Shown one piece after another: positions 1 through 7,389 of a DNA stretch of 17,991 nt (its first letter is position 1; every line of letters starts with the position of its first letter). A model generated the notes under the pieces. The model was not told the origin of the DNA. It did no database searches and worked only from the letters and a program-made list of their open reading frames with translations. Source of the DNA: Trueperaceae bacterium (GTDB lineage Bacteria; Deinococcota; Deinococci; Deinococcales; Trueperaceae). Made by a program: the position numbers and the translations under genes. Location: the NCBI GenBank assembly GCA_007130445.1, contig SLSM01000076.1, forward strand, positions 1 to 17,991, written 5' to 3'.

Positions 1-2
1 CG

Positions 3-254
3 GCGCTGGTGCTCGCCACGCTCGGCATGGGCACCGCCATCGTCGCCGAGGCGGCGCTGTCGTTCCTCGGCCTCGGCACGCAGCCGCCACAGGTCAGCTG
101 GGGCCGGATGCTGTCGGTGGGGCGCGAGGCGATCCGCAGCGCGCCGCACGTGACGCTCTACCCTGGGCTCGCCATCACCATCGTCGTGCTCGGCTTCTCG
201 CTGCTCGGCGACGGCCTGCGCGACGTGTTCGACCGGCGCCTGAAGGACACCTGA
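3..254 (+). CDS. Peptide ABC transporter permease, DppC/OppC type (C-terminal part)
   Basis: The 5' end lies outside the window; the reading frame is open from base 3 to the TGA at 252-254. The visible 83 residues are the C-terminal end of a binding-protein-dependent permease of the dipeptide/oligopeptide/nickel family. They contain the EAA cytoplasmic loop (EAALSFLGLGTQPPQVSWG) that docks onto the ATPase, then a short linker, a hydrophobic last membrane helix (about PGLAITIVVLGFSLLGDGL), and the family-typical ending GDGLRDVFDRRL. The protein would sit in the inner membrane as one of two permeases, with DppB, DppD/F and a periplasmic binding protein presumably upstream. The substrate cannot be told from this fragment, but two M24 peptidase genes just downstream suggest peptides (inference). 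Confidence 0.93.
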   Translation, partial: ALVLATLGMGTAIVAEAALSFLGLGTQPPQVSWGRMLSVGREAIRSAPHVTLYPGLAITIVVLGFSLLGDGLRDVFDRRLKDT

Positions 255-267
255 GCCGGGCGGAGGG

Positions 268-882
268 TCAGATCGGCTTGCGCTCGCGATAGCGCTCGGG
301 CGTGAACTCGCCGCGCGCGCCCGAGCCCAGCGCCTCGAAGGTGCTGCGGCCGTAGTAGACGACGCCAGGGACGCGCACGCCGTCTTGCAAGCGGCGCTCG
401 TCGAAGGCGTCGGGCCGATGGTGCACGGCGACCACCACGCCCACCACGAAGTCGTGATCGCCGGTCACATGCACCGCGTCGACGCGGCACTCGTACGCGA
501 GGTAGGCGTCGTGGAGGATCGGCAGGTCGAGCACGTGGCCCGGGCTGCTCGCGAGGCCGAGCCGCTCGAACTTGTCGACGCCGTCGTGCCGGCTCAGCGA
601 TCCGGCACCCGCGATCGCGTCCGCGCGCTCGAACGGCAGGAAGTGGACCGCGAAGGCGTTCGAGGCGCGGACCAGGCCGTAGGTGTAGCGTTCGCGCCCG
701 AAGGCGACCCCGTACAGGGGCGGCTCGGCCGACAGCGCGGCGTGCCAACCTGCGCTCATCACGTTGCGATCGGCGCCGTGCGCGGCCGTGACGACGGCCA
801 CGGTGCCGGGGTAGTAGCCGAAGAAGCGCTCCGGCGGCGCGGCGACGACGAGGGGCGACGGGGTCGTGTCGGTGACGCTCAT
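268..882 (-). CDS. Flavin reductase-like, FMN-binding domain protein
   Basis: 204 residues, the usual size of the flavin-reductase-like split-barrel family (DIM6/NTAB type). The N-terminal strand FFGYYPGTVAVVTA and the following NVMSAGWHAALSAEPPLYGVAF match the FMN-binding core of this family. The segment RASNAFAVHFLPFERADAI is the familiar 'F.VN.L' region, and about residues 110-165 complete the barrel. Family members reduce flavin with NAD(P)H or use bound FMN for other redox chemistry; partner and substrate are unknown. The ATG at 882 is preferred because a TACACT -10 box ends 7 nt upstream, giving a leaderless start, and no Shine-Dalgarno is present. It is divergent from the M24 gene at 954 and ends 13 bp from the permease stop, tail to tail. 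Confidence 0.88.
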   Translation of the reverse strand: MSVTDTTPSPLVVAAPPERFFGYYPGTVAVVTAAHGADRNVMSAGWHAALSAEPPLYGVAFGRERYTYGLVRASNAFAVHFLPFERADAIAGAGSLSRHDGVDKFERLGLASSPGHVLDLPILHDAYLAYECRVDAVHVTGDHDFVVGVVVAVHHRPDAFDERRLQDGVRVPGVVYYGRSTFEALGSGARGEFTPERYRERKPI

Positions 883-889
883 GCCGGGC

Positions 890-895
890 AGTGTA
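890..895 (-). promoter_or_regulatory. -10 box TACACT of the flavin reductase gene
   Basis: TACACT on the minus strand, followed by GCCCGGC (7 nt) and then the ATG at 882. It fits TAnnnT at the spacing expected for a leaderless transcript. No convincing -35 was seen. Confidence 0.5.
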
Positions 896-941
896 CCGTC
901 GGCCCTCGGCGCGCCCCGTCGCAGCGCGAGCCGCGGCGGGT

Positions 942-947
942 CAGACT
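942..947 (+). promoter_or_regulatory. Probable -10 box CAGACT of the first M24 gene
   Basis: CAGACT with 6 nt (GGTGCG) before the ATG at 954. The first base departs from TAnnnT, but the position matches the other leaderless-type starts in the window. It supports choosing 954 over the upstream GTG at 891. Confidence 0.35.
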
Positions 948-953
948 GGTGCG

Positions 954-2036
954 ATGGACGCTACCCACCTCGAGCGCCAGGCCCGCCTACGCCACCGTCT
1001 CGCCGAAGCCGGCGTCGCCGTCGCCGTCGTCCCGCCCTCGGGCGACCTCGTGTACTTGACCGGCCTTCACATGCACCTCTCGGAGCGCCTCGCGCTGCTC
1101 GTGTTGCCCGTCGAAGGCGAGGCCGCGATGGTCCTGCCCGCCTTCGAGGCCAGCCGCGCGCCCTCGGCGCTGCGCGCCGTGCCGTGGGAGGAGGACCAGG
1201 ACCCCCTGCCGCTGCTCGTCGCGCAGTTGCCGGCGGGCGCAGCCCGGGTCGCGCTCGGAGAGCGTGTCGCGGCCAGCGAGCTGTTGGGGATCGCCGCGGC
1301 CCGCCCGGAGCTCCGCCTGGTCGAGCTCGAGCGTGTGACCGGCGGCGTGCGCGCGGTCAAGCAGGCAGGGGAGATCGAGGCGCTGCGCGCGGCCGCGGTG
1401 GCCACCGACCGCGCCTACGCGGCGCTGTTGCGCGAGCCGCTCGAGGGGAGCAGCGAGCGCGCGGTGGCCGCCCGGCTCGCCGTGGCCATGCGCGCCGAGG
1501 GCCTGGAGGACACCTTCACGATCGTCGCCTCGGGGCCCAACGCCGCGTTCCCGCACCACGTCAGCGGCGAGCGCGTGATCCGGCGCGGCGACGGGGTGCT
1601 GTTCGATTTCGGCGGTCGCTGGCACGGCTACCTGTCGGACGTGACGCGCACCGTATCGGTGGGTGAACCGAGTGCGCGCCTTCGCGAGGTCCACGCCGCC
1701 GTCGCCGCCGCGCAGGCGGCCGGCAAGGCGGCGCTCGCGCCCGGCGTGCGCCTCGGCGACGTCGACGCTGCGGCGCGCGCGTCGCTCGCCGCGGTCGGCT
1801 TGGCGCACGCCTTCACCCACCGCCTCGGCCACGGCCTCGGCCTCGAGATCCACGAGCCGCCCTACCTTCGAGGCGACAACGACCAGCTCGCGGAGGCCGG
1901 GCACGTGGTCACGATCGAGCCGGGTGCGTACCTGCCCGGCGAGTTGGGCGTTCGGATCGAGGACGACGTGCTGGTCACCGAGGACGGCTGCGAGTCGCTC
2001 ACGAACGCGCCGCGGGAGCTGCTCGTCGTCCATTGA
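954..2036 (+). CDS. M24B metallopeptidase, Xaa-Pro dipeptidase/aminopeptidase-like
   Basis: 360 residues from the ATG at 954, a normal length for short PepQ/Xaa-Pro peptidases. Residues 1-130 form the creatinase-like N-terminal domain and about 140-360 the pita-bread catalytic domain. All five dimetal ligands are present: D218 (FDFGG), D229 (SDVTRT), H293 (GHGLGLEIHE), E322 (TIEPG) and E336 (RIEDD); H201 (FPHH) is the usual substrate-binding histidine. It should therefore be an active cytosolic enzyme cleaving X-Pro bonds. Family knowledge does not separate dipeptidase from aminopeptidase on sequence alone. An in-frame GTG at 891 would add 21 low-complexity residues and is less likely. The next gene, also M24, starts 116 bp downstream in the same direction. 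Confidence 0.93.
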   Translation: MDATHLERQARLRHRLAEAGVAVAVVPPSGDLVYLTGLHMHLSERLALLVLPVEGEAAMVLPAFEASRAPSALRAVPWEEDQDPLPLLVAQLPAGAARVALGERVAASELLGIAAARPELRLVELERVTGGVRAVKQAGEIEALRAAAVATDRAYAALLREPLEGSSERAVAARLAVAMRAEGLEDTFTIVASGPNAAFPHHVSGERVIRRGDGVLFDFGGRWHGYLSDVTRTVSVGEPSARLREVHAAVAAAQAAGKAALAPGVRLGDVDAAARASLAAVGLAHAFTHRLGHGLGLEIHEPPYLRGDNDQLAEAGHVVTIEPGAYLPGELGVRIEDDVLVTEDGCESLTNAPRELLVVH

Positions 2037-2081
2037 CGGGGTGTGCGGGCATGATGACGTCGCTGACGCTCACGGCGCAGG

Positions 2082-2087
2082 TACCCT
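2082..2087 (+). promoter_or_regulatory. Possible -10 box TACCCT before the second M24 gene
   Basis: TACCCT in the 116-bp gap between the two M24 genes, 65 bp before the ATG at 2153. Unlike most genes here, that gene has a strong Shine-Dalgarno, so a leadered transcript from this box is plausible. No clear -35 was found, and read-through from the first M24 gene is the alternative. Confidence 0.25.
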
Positions 2088-2152
2088 GACAGGGCAGCCC
2101 GCGGCGGCCTGGCGCCCGTGCGACCCCGCGCGTCCCACATCGGAGGAACCCC

Positions 2153-3478
2153 ATGACCACCACACCCACCGCCCGCCTCGCGTACGAGCGCCAACGTGTC
2201 TCCGATTGGTCGCAGAAGGTGCTCCCCCTGCGGCGGCAGGCCGAGGTGCGCGACGGTTGGTTGCGCGACCGTCTGCAGTCGGTCCTGCCGGAGGTGATGC
2301 GGCGCGAGGGCATCGACCTGTGGATCGTCGTGGCGCGCGAGTACAACGAGGACCCGGTGCTGATGAGCCTGTTGCCGGCGACGATGATGTCGGCCCGTCG
2401 GCGGACGATCCTCGTGTTCCACGCCCCCGCTGACGGCCCGTTCGAGGCGATGGCGATCGCCAACGCGGGTATCGGCCTCGACGGCTTCTACCAGGCGATG
2501 TGGGCGAAGACGCGGACCGAGCAGGCCGCCGAGACGCAGTGGGAGTGCCTGCGTCGGGTGGTCGAGGAGCGCGATCCGATGCGCATCGGTGTGAACGTCG
2601 CGGAGCACTTCGCGTTCGGTGATGGGTTGTCGAAGTTCGAGCACGACGCGTTGATGGAGGCGCTGGGCGGGGATCTGGCTGGGCGGACGGTGTCGGCGGA
2701 GCGGTTGGCGGTCGGTTGGTTGGAGCGGCGGAGCCCGGGGGAGCTCGACGCCGTGGGGGGCATCAACCTGATCGCGCACGGGATCATCGGCGAGGCGTTC
2801 TCGAGTCGGGTGATCCATCCCGGGGTGAGCACGGCGCTGGACGTGGCGTGGTGGATGCGGCAGCGGACCGTCGACCTGGGGTTGTCGTGCTGGTTCCAGC
2901 CGACCGTGTCGATCCAACGCCACGGCGTGGCGGTGGGGGACATCGGAGCGAGCCCCGACGAGGTCATCCGGCCCGGTGACTTCTTGCACTGCGACTTCGG
3001 TCTGCACTACCTGGGGTTGGCGACGGACACGCAGCAGAACGCCTACGTGTTGCGCTTGGGTGAGGAGGCGCCGCCGGCAGGGCTGGTGGCTGCGCTGCGC
3101 AGCGCGAACGCGCAGCAGGACCTGTTGGCGGCGTGCATGGTGGCGGGTCGATCGGGGAACGAGATCTTGGCGGACGTGCTCGCGCGCATGGCGGACGCGG
3201 GTATCGAGGGGCGGATGTACACCCATCCGATCGGGTACCACGGGCATGGGGCGGGGCCGATGATCGGCCTGTACGACCAGCAGACGGGTGTACCGGGTCG
3301 CGGCGACCTACCGCTGCATGAGCACACGCTGCACTCCTTCGAGATGTTCTGCGAGGTGGCGGTACCCGAGTGGGACGGTCAGCGGGTGAAGTGCGCGACG
3401 GAGCAGATCGTGGCGTTCACCGGCGGTGAGATCCACTTCTTGGGGGGTCGGCAGACCGAGTTGCATCTGATCCACTGA
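2153..3478 (+). CDS. M24 family metallopeptidase (divergent, Xaa-Pro-aminopeptidase-like)
   Basis: 441 residues; ATG preceded by GGAGGA at 2142-2147 with a 5-nt spacer. About residues 1-195 are an N-terminal creatinase-like domain (DLWIVVAREYNEDPVL) and 196-441 the M24 domain. Ligand candidates are D281 (HCDFG), D292 (ATDTQQN), H365 (GYHGHGAGP), E397 (HSFEMF) and E417 (KCATEQ). The usual EPG motif is absent; from memory, the pattern THPIGYHGHGAGP...GLYDQQ...GRGDLPL belongs to a separate M24 subfamily best known from Bacteroidota, annotated as Xaa-Pro aminopeptidase. No signal peptide is seen, so it should be cytosolic. The substrate is unproven. It is not a duplicate of the previous gene: shared identity appears limited to ligand motifs. 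Its last 62 bp overlap the MarR-like gene on the other strand. Confidence 0.9.
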   Translation: MTTTPTARLAYERQRVSDWSQKVLPLRRQAEVRDGWLRDRLQSVLPEVMRREGIDLWIVVAREYNEDPVLMSLLPATMMSARRRTILVFHAPADGPFEAMAIANAGIGLDGFYQAMWAKTRTEQAAETQWECLRRVVEERDPMRIGVNVAEHFAFGDGLSKFEHDALMEALGGDLAGRTVSAERLAVGWLERRSPGELDAVGGINLIAHGIIGEAFSSRVIHPGVSTALDVAWWMRQRTVDLGLSCWFQPTVSIQRHGVAVGDIGASPDEVIRPGDFLHCDFGLHYLGLATDTQQNAYVLRLGEEAPPAGLVAALRSANAQQDLLAACMVAGRSGNEILADVLARMADAGIEGRMYTHPIGYHGHGAGPMIGLYDQQTGVPGRGDLPLHEHTLHSFEMFCEVAVPEWDGQRVKCATEQIVAFTGGEIHFLGGRQTELHLIH

Positions 3479-3920
3479 CCTGGCGCTCGCCCGGGATCGC
3501 GGCGTCGGACGAGACGACCGTGGTGAGTACGTCGGCGAAGGCGCGCAAGCGGTCGGGGGGTTGGTCGCCGAGCATGGCCGTGACGTGCGCGCCGAGTGCG
3601 GCGTGGAGGCGCGCCAGCATGGCCGATCCCGACCTGGTCGGCTCCAGGGAGCGTCGGCGCGCGTCGCCAGCGGCGACGCGTCGCTCCAGCAGGCCGGCGG
3701 ACGCGAGCCTGCCGAGCGCGCGCGAAACCGTGTGGGGCGGGAGGCGCACGGCGTCCGCGATGGCGCTTGGTCCGAGATCGCTGAGCGACGCGTACTCCAG
3801 GACGACCAGGTCGGTCAGGTCGAGGTCTCCGGCGTCGGCGAGGACCCGCTCCACTTGGCGCACGGCGTGCCACGCGCCGTGGAGGAACCGGCGTGCGAAC
3901 GAGGGATCGGCTGCGTGCAT
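3417..3920 (-). CDS. MarR-like winged-helix transcriptional regulator
   Basis: 167 residues. The winged helix covers about 36-98: helix LGPSAIADAVRL, recognition helix PPHTVSRALGRLASAGLL (61-78) and the wing ERRVAAGDARRRSLEPT, with the Asp-x-Arg pattern common in MarR proteins. Flanking helices (1-34 and 100-138) would form the dimer interface. The last 20 or so residues are polar and probably disordered; they are encoded inside the 3' end of the M24 gene on the opposite strand. The ATG at 3920 is supported by TATTAT 6 nt upstream. It is divergent from a methyltransferase gene, which makes that gene and itself the likely targets (inference). No ligand can be predicted. Confidence 0.88.
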   Translation of the reverse strand: MHAADPSFARRFLHGAWHAVRQVERVLADAGDLDLTDLVVLEYASLSDLGPSAIADAVRLPPHTVSRALGRLASAGLLERRVAAGDARRRSLEPTRSGSAMLARLHAALGAHVTAMLGDQPPDRLRAFADVLTTVVSSDAAIPGERQVSGSDATRSADPPRSGSHRR

Positions 3921-3942
3921 ATCGTGATAATAGCATCATGCA
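3916..3942. promoter_or_regulatory. Candidate MarR operator (nested inverted repeats)
   Basis: An AT-rich island in otherwise GC-rich DNA. The outer arms are TGCAT (3916-3920) and ATGCA (3938-3942), separated by 17 bp. An inner TGAT-N6-ATCA lies at 3925-3938 and encloses the TATTAT -10 box. It overlaps the start codon of the MarR-like gene, the position expected for autorepression. The arms are short, so this is tentative. Confidence 0.35.
3927..3932 (-). promoter_or_regulatory. -10 box TATTAT of the MarR-like gene
   Basis: TATTAT on the minus strand, then CACGAT (6 nt), then the ATG at 3920: a leaderless-type start. A TTGCAA at 3954-3959 lies 21 bp upstream, too far for a good -35. Confidence 0.5.
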
Positions 3943-4022
3943 ACCACGACGAATTGCAAGTATCAATCGATCCCCGAGATCGCGTCGCTGCGCCCGGCGC
4001 CCGGCACGCGGCATCGACATGG

Positions 4023-4028
4023 TCTGAT
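4023..4028 (+). promoter_or_regulatory. Weak -10 candidate TCTGAT of the first methyltransferase gene
   Basis: TCTGAT sits 6 nt (GGCGTC) before the ATG at 4035. It matches TATAAT at four of six bases but lacks the A at position 2. It is listed only because its position agrees with the other genes. Confidence 0.2.
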
Positions 4029-4034
4029 GGCGTC

Positions 4035-5009
4035 ATGAGCGGGCACCTGGGCGGCGGCGATCGACCGGCACCCGGCGCTCCATCCGAGGACGACGACCGG
4101 CGCCCGCGGATGGTCGTCGGCGCGACCCCCCTCGTCGACGTCGTCCGCTGGGCACGCGCCGCGCTGGCCCAGGCAGGTGGGTTCGAACTCGACGTACCAG
4201 ACCCGGACGCCGCGACACCTGTGTCCGCAGGCGCGGAGCGACGCGACGCTGCGACGTTGCGCTCGTGGCGCGCGTGGGTCGATTTCGCCGAGGTCCTCGG
4301 TTGTCGCTGCCACACGCACGAGCGCCTCGGACCGACGCTCGTGCGCGTGCGCTTCTCGTCGCTTGAAGCGGAGGCGGCCTGGCACGGTGGCACCGGTGGG
4401 GCCGAGCGCTACGATCCCACCGGCGCGTTCGCGGCGGTGCGGAAGCTGGAGCACCCAGGCTTCCTCGTCCCGCTGCTCGAGGCGCTCGAGCGGGTCCGGC
4501 CGCCCGACGGGGGCCGTGTCCTGGTGCTCGGCTGCCACCGCGGCGACGAGATCGAGGCGCTCGGCTGGCTCGACCCGCCGCCCCGGGAGCTCGCCGTCAC
4601 CGGCGTGGACCGCGCGGCAGGGGCCCTCGAGCAGGCACGGGAGCGCTTCCCCGCAGCGCGCTTCGTCGAGGCCGACGTCAACGACCTGCCCGAAGGGCTC
4701 GGGCGGTTCCACCTGGTGGTCGCGATCGACGTGCTCCAGAGCCCGCAGGTCGACGACAAGGCGCTGCTCCGGCGGTTGGTGCAGCGCCACCTCGAGCCCG
4801 AGGCGACTCTGCTGCTCGGCCTCCCCAACAGCCGCTTCCATGGCGACGAGGTGGTGTGGGGAACGCGCACGCGGAACTACCGCGCCAGCGACCTCTCGCT
4901 CGTCGTCCGCGACCTCGCCGCGTACCGCCGCTACCTGCAGCAGCACGGCTTCGTGACCCACGTGGGCGGTCGTTACGATCTGCTGCTGGGCGCCTGGCGG
5001 CGCGGCTGA
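4035..5009 (+). CDS. Class I SAM-dependent methyltransferase-like protein
   Basis: 324 residues. The Rossmann core starts near residue 160: motif I VLVLGCHRGDEIEAL (162-176), the acidic motif II VTGVD (188-192), motif III FVEADVNDLP (210-219) and motif IV FHLVVAIDVLQS (225-236). The ending YLQQHGFVTHVGGRYDLLLGAWR is typical of small-molecule methyltransferases. Motif I has His-Arg where GCGxG is usual. The N-terminal 155 residues are unassigned and contain HERLGPTLVRVRF and a Gly-rich stretch near 118-122. The substrate is unknown. The start is uncertain: ATG at 4035 or the in-frame ATG at 4110; the region between is polar and poorly structured. It diverges from the MarR-like gene, which may control it, and converges with the MFS gene, ending 25 bp away. 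Confidence 0.82.
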   Translation: MSGHLGGGDRPAPGAPSEDDDRRPRMVVGATPLVDVVRWARAALAQAGGFELDVPDPDAATPVSAGAERRDAATLRSWRAWVDFAEVLGCRCHTHERLGPTLVRVRFSSLEAEAAWHGGTGGAERYDPTGAFAAVRKLEHPGFLVPLLEALERVRPPDGGRVLVLGCHRGDEIEALGWLDPPPRELAVTGVDRAAGALEQARERFPAARFVEADVNDLPEGLGRFHLVVAIDVLQSPQVDDKALLRRLVQRHLEPEATLLLGLPNSRFHGDEVVWGTRTRNYRASDLSLVVRDLAAYRRYLQQHGFVTHVGGRYDLLLGAWRRG

Positions 5010-5034
5010 GCCGGGTACGCGGCGGCCCAGGCCG

Positions 5035-6288
5035 TCACTGCGACGCCTCGAGCGCCGCCTTGTCGAGCGCGCGGAGCTCGCTGAAGCGGAACGAGAGCGC
5101 CAGGCTCGCCGCCGCGACGGCCGCCGCGAGGCCGAACAGCAGCGGGTAGCCGGTCAGGACCGCGGCCAGCCCGACCGCGATCGGCGCCAGGCTCGGCAGC
5201 GCCAGGATGGTGTTCGCCACGCCCACGTAGAGCGGCCGCTGCGGCGCCGGCGAGACGGCGTACAGCAGGTTCCAGGCCGCGATGCCCATGCCGGAGTTGC
5301 CCGCCGCCGAGAGGGCGAACACCAGCGCGAACCCCTGCCAGGTCGGCATCAGCAGGGCCGCGAGCGGCGCGGCGACCATGCACGCCAGCGACACCTGCAG
5401 AACGGTCACGTTCTGGCCGCGGTCGGCGGGTCGGCGGAAGGCGAAGTTCACCGCGATCGACGCGAAGGTCGCGACGATGACGAAGCTGCCGAGCGAGGTG
5501 ACCGGGGCGCCCAGGTTGGTGATGGCGTGGATCGCGTAGAAGGGCTCGGCCATGAGCGCGAGCAGCCCCAGGAAGCGCACGCGCAGGTAGCGTCGGAAGC
5601 TGACGTCCACACGCAGGACGTCAGGCAGGCGCCGCAGCATGGCGGCGAGCGGCTCCTTGAGCGCGGGCACGCCGGGCGGTTCGCGCACCAACGCGAACGA
5701 CAGGTAGGCGCCCCCGACGAGCACCGTGCCGAACAAGAACACGACGCCGAAGTCGGTCGGGAAGGGCAGGTCGGACGCGAACACCCACCGCAGCACCAGC
5801 CCGGAGAGCAGCGCCAGCACGCCGCCGATCGCGTTGCGCAAGACCCAGAACGTGCCCAAGCGGTAGTGGGGGACCACCTTGGCGGTGACGTCGGCGAAGG
5901 GGACGCCACCGATGCCGCCGGCGACGGAGTTGAGGGCGAGCACGGCGAGGGTGACGGGGATCAGCACGCGTGGGTCGTCCACCAGGAACACGGTCACCGT
6001 GAGCGCGGCGAAGACGACGATGCGCAGCGTCGAGGTGCGGCGGTACAGCGGCAGCTTGAACGGTTGGTGCGCCAGACGGCTGGCGACGAACAGCTGCGGC
6101 AGGAACCACCCGCCGACGCGCAACGCGGGGATCATCCCGATCACCCAACCGGGTGCGCCGAGTGCGGCCAGGAACGGTGCCAGCACGAGGGCGCTGTGGA
6201 AGAACGCCTCGCCGCCGTTGACGAGCACGCCGTTGTAGACGCCCAGCCAGAAGTTGCGGTTCGGTTCGCCCCAACCCTTCGCTTGCAC
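5035..6288 (-). CDS. MFS transporter
   Basis: 417 hydrophobic residues with about 12 predicted membrane helices, the normal MFS size. The first helix begins NFWLGVYNGVLVNGGEAFFHSALVL; a charged loop (REPPGVPALKEPLAAMLRRLPDVLRVD) separates the two six-helix halves; the C-terminus SELRALDKAALEASQ is cytoplasmic. From memory, similar proteins in GC-rich bacteria are annotated simply as MFS transporters, with no known substrate. The GTG at 6288 is chosen because TACGAT ends 6 nt upstream; the ATG at 6296 is out of frame. The stop of the upstream metallophosphoesterase lies 33 bp before this start, so the pair is probably co-transcribed, with an extra internal promoter. Confidence 0.88.
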   Translation of the reverse strand: MQAKGWGEPNRNFWLGVYNGVLVNGGEAFFHSALVLAPFLAALGAPGWVIGMIPALRVGGWFLPQLFVASRLAHQPFKLPLYRRTSTLRIVVFAALTVTVFLVDDPRVLIPVTLAVLALNSVAGGIGGVPFADVTAKVVPHYRLGTFWVLRNAIGGVLALLSGLVLRWVFASDLPFPTDFGVVFLFGTVLVGGAYLSFALVREPPGVPALKEPLAAMLRRLPDVLRVDVSFRRYLRVRFLGLLALMAEPFYAIHAITNLGAPVTSLGSFVIVATFASIAVNFAFRRPADRGQNVTVLQVSLACMVAAPLAALLMPTWQGFALVFALSAAGNSGMGIAAWNLLYAVSPAPQRPLYVGVANTILALPSLAPIAVGLAAVLTGYPLLFGLAAAVAAASLALSFRFSELRALDKAALEASQ

Positions 6289-6294
6289 GGGCGC

Positions 6295-6300
6295 ATCGTA
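6295..6300 (-). promoter_or_regulatory. -10 box TACGAT before the MFS gene
   Basis: TACGAT, then GCGCCC (6 nt), then the GTG at 6288. It lies in the 33-bp gap behind the metallophosphoesterase gene, so it would be an internal operon promoter. Confidence 0.4.
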
Positions 6301-6321
6301 CAGCCGTCCGCCGCGGCCGGA

Positions 6322-7377
6322 TCAGCAGTCGGGTGCCGCGCAGGAGCCGTCGCGCGCCGAACGCTCGACGATGCCGCCGAAGGCGTCGATGCGAGGCGGC
6401 AGCGCCGCGGCGTCGTACGCCGTGAACCCGGCCGGGTCGAAGGTCGTGTAACGCAGCGTGAGCGGCTCCAGCCACACGTCCACGACCGTCACCGCGGAGC
6501 GCGCGGGAGCGTCGCCGACGCGCAGCCGGCGGCCGCCGACGCCGCCGCTGAAGAGCACCTCCAGGCCCTCCCAGCGGCCGGGGTAGTACGCCGCCTGGTG
6601 GCCGCTGACGTAGAGGTCGACGCCGTGCGCGAGCATCAGATCGCGCAGCGACGCCGCCTCCCACACCACCTCCCCCTGGCGATCGCGCCCGATCGCGATC
6701 CCGACGAGCGGGAGGTGGCCCATCACGATCCGCGCACTCGCCTCGAGCGCGGCGTCGGTGCCGAGCGCTGCGCTCAGAGCGGCGCGCTGATCGGCGTCGA
6801 CCACGGGACCCGAAGCGTCGATCGCGGCGACGAACAGCAGACCCAGGCGCGCCGCGAACGTGAACGGCGCACCGTCGTCGGCGACGACGTCCAGCCCGGT
6901 GCGGTGCTCGGGGCGGGCCCAGTAGGCGGCCGCCGCGTCGCGCTCGCGGGCGAACGCGAAGCTCCCGTCGGCGCCTCGCAGGTTCGACGCGTCGTGGTTG
7001 CCCATCGTAGCGACGTACGGGATGCCGGCCTCACGGAGCGGGGCCGCCACGACGGCGTCGAACGCCTCCCACATGGCGGGGAAGCGCTCGTCCGGGAGCG
7101 AACGGTCCTGGCCAGCCACGAGGTCGCCCGGGAGCAGCACGCCGTCGGGGCGCCAGACGTCGGTGATGGCCACCACGACCCGTGCGACCGGCGCCGGGTA
7201 CGTCACGCTGCCGTAGGGGCCGTTGAAGTCTCCGAACACCACGATGCGGACGTCGCCCCGCGGTGGGTCGGGGACGGCGCCGTCGCGTGCAACGCTCCAC
7301 GGCGCGACACAGGCGAGCACGCACAGCAGCACCACGATGCGCGCGGTTCCGGATCGGGTCGGGCGGGTGCACGTCAT
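6322..7377 (-). CDS. Secreted calcineurin-like metallophosphoesterase
   Basis: 351 residues. An N-terminal signal peptide is likely (Arg-containing n-region, hydrophobic core IVVLLCVLACVAPW about 14-27), so it acts outside the cytoplasm. Phosphoesterase blocks in order: D50 in VFGDFNG, D85 in LLPGDLV, N127-H128 in MGNHD, H221 in MGHLPLVG, and H260 in VSGHQAAYY. Two positions differ from the canonical D-x-H and G-H-x-H: N52 replaces His, and A262 replaces the last His. Phosphodi- or monoesterase activity is possible, but the metal site is not standard. The C-terminus holds two Cys (C346 and C351). The ATG at 7377 has CATACT 6 nt upstream. It leads the MFS gene in a likely operon and diverges from the SARP-like regulator, 90 bp apart. 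Confidence 0.88.
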   Translation of the reverse strand: MTCTRPTRSGTARIVVLLCVLACVAPWSVARDGAVPDPPRGDVRIVVFGDFNGPYGSVTYPAPVARVVVAITDVWRPDGVLLPGDLVAGQDRSLPDERFPAMWEAFDAVVAAPLREAGIPYVATMGNHDASNLRGADGSFAFARERDAAAAYWARPEHRTGLDVVADDGAPFTFAARLGLLFVAAIDASGPVVDADQRAALSAALGTDAALEASARIVMGHLPLVGIAIGRDRQGEVVWEAASLRDLMLAHGVDLYVSGHQAAYYPGRWEGLEVLFSGGVGGRRLRVGDAPARSAVTVVDVWLEPLTLRYTTFDPAGFTAYDAAALPPRIDAFGGIVERSARDGSCAAPDC

Positions 7378-7383
7378 CTCGAC

Positions 7384-7389
7384 AGTATG
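7384..7389 (-). promoter_or_regulatory. Probable -10 box CATACT of the metallophosphoesterase gene
   Basis: CATACT, then GTCGAG (6 nt), then the ATG at 7377. It has one mismatch to TAnnnT at the first base. The overlapping TACTGT, 4 nt from the ATG, is an alternative reading. Confidence 0.35.

Noticed and set aside
891..953. N-terminal extension of the first M24 peptidase from GTG 891
   Set aside because: It would add 21 Ala/Arg-rich residues, run into the divergent -10 region, and lacks any ribosome-binding or leaderless signal; ATG 954 fits better.
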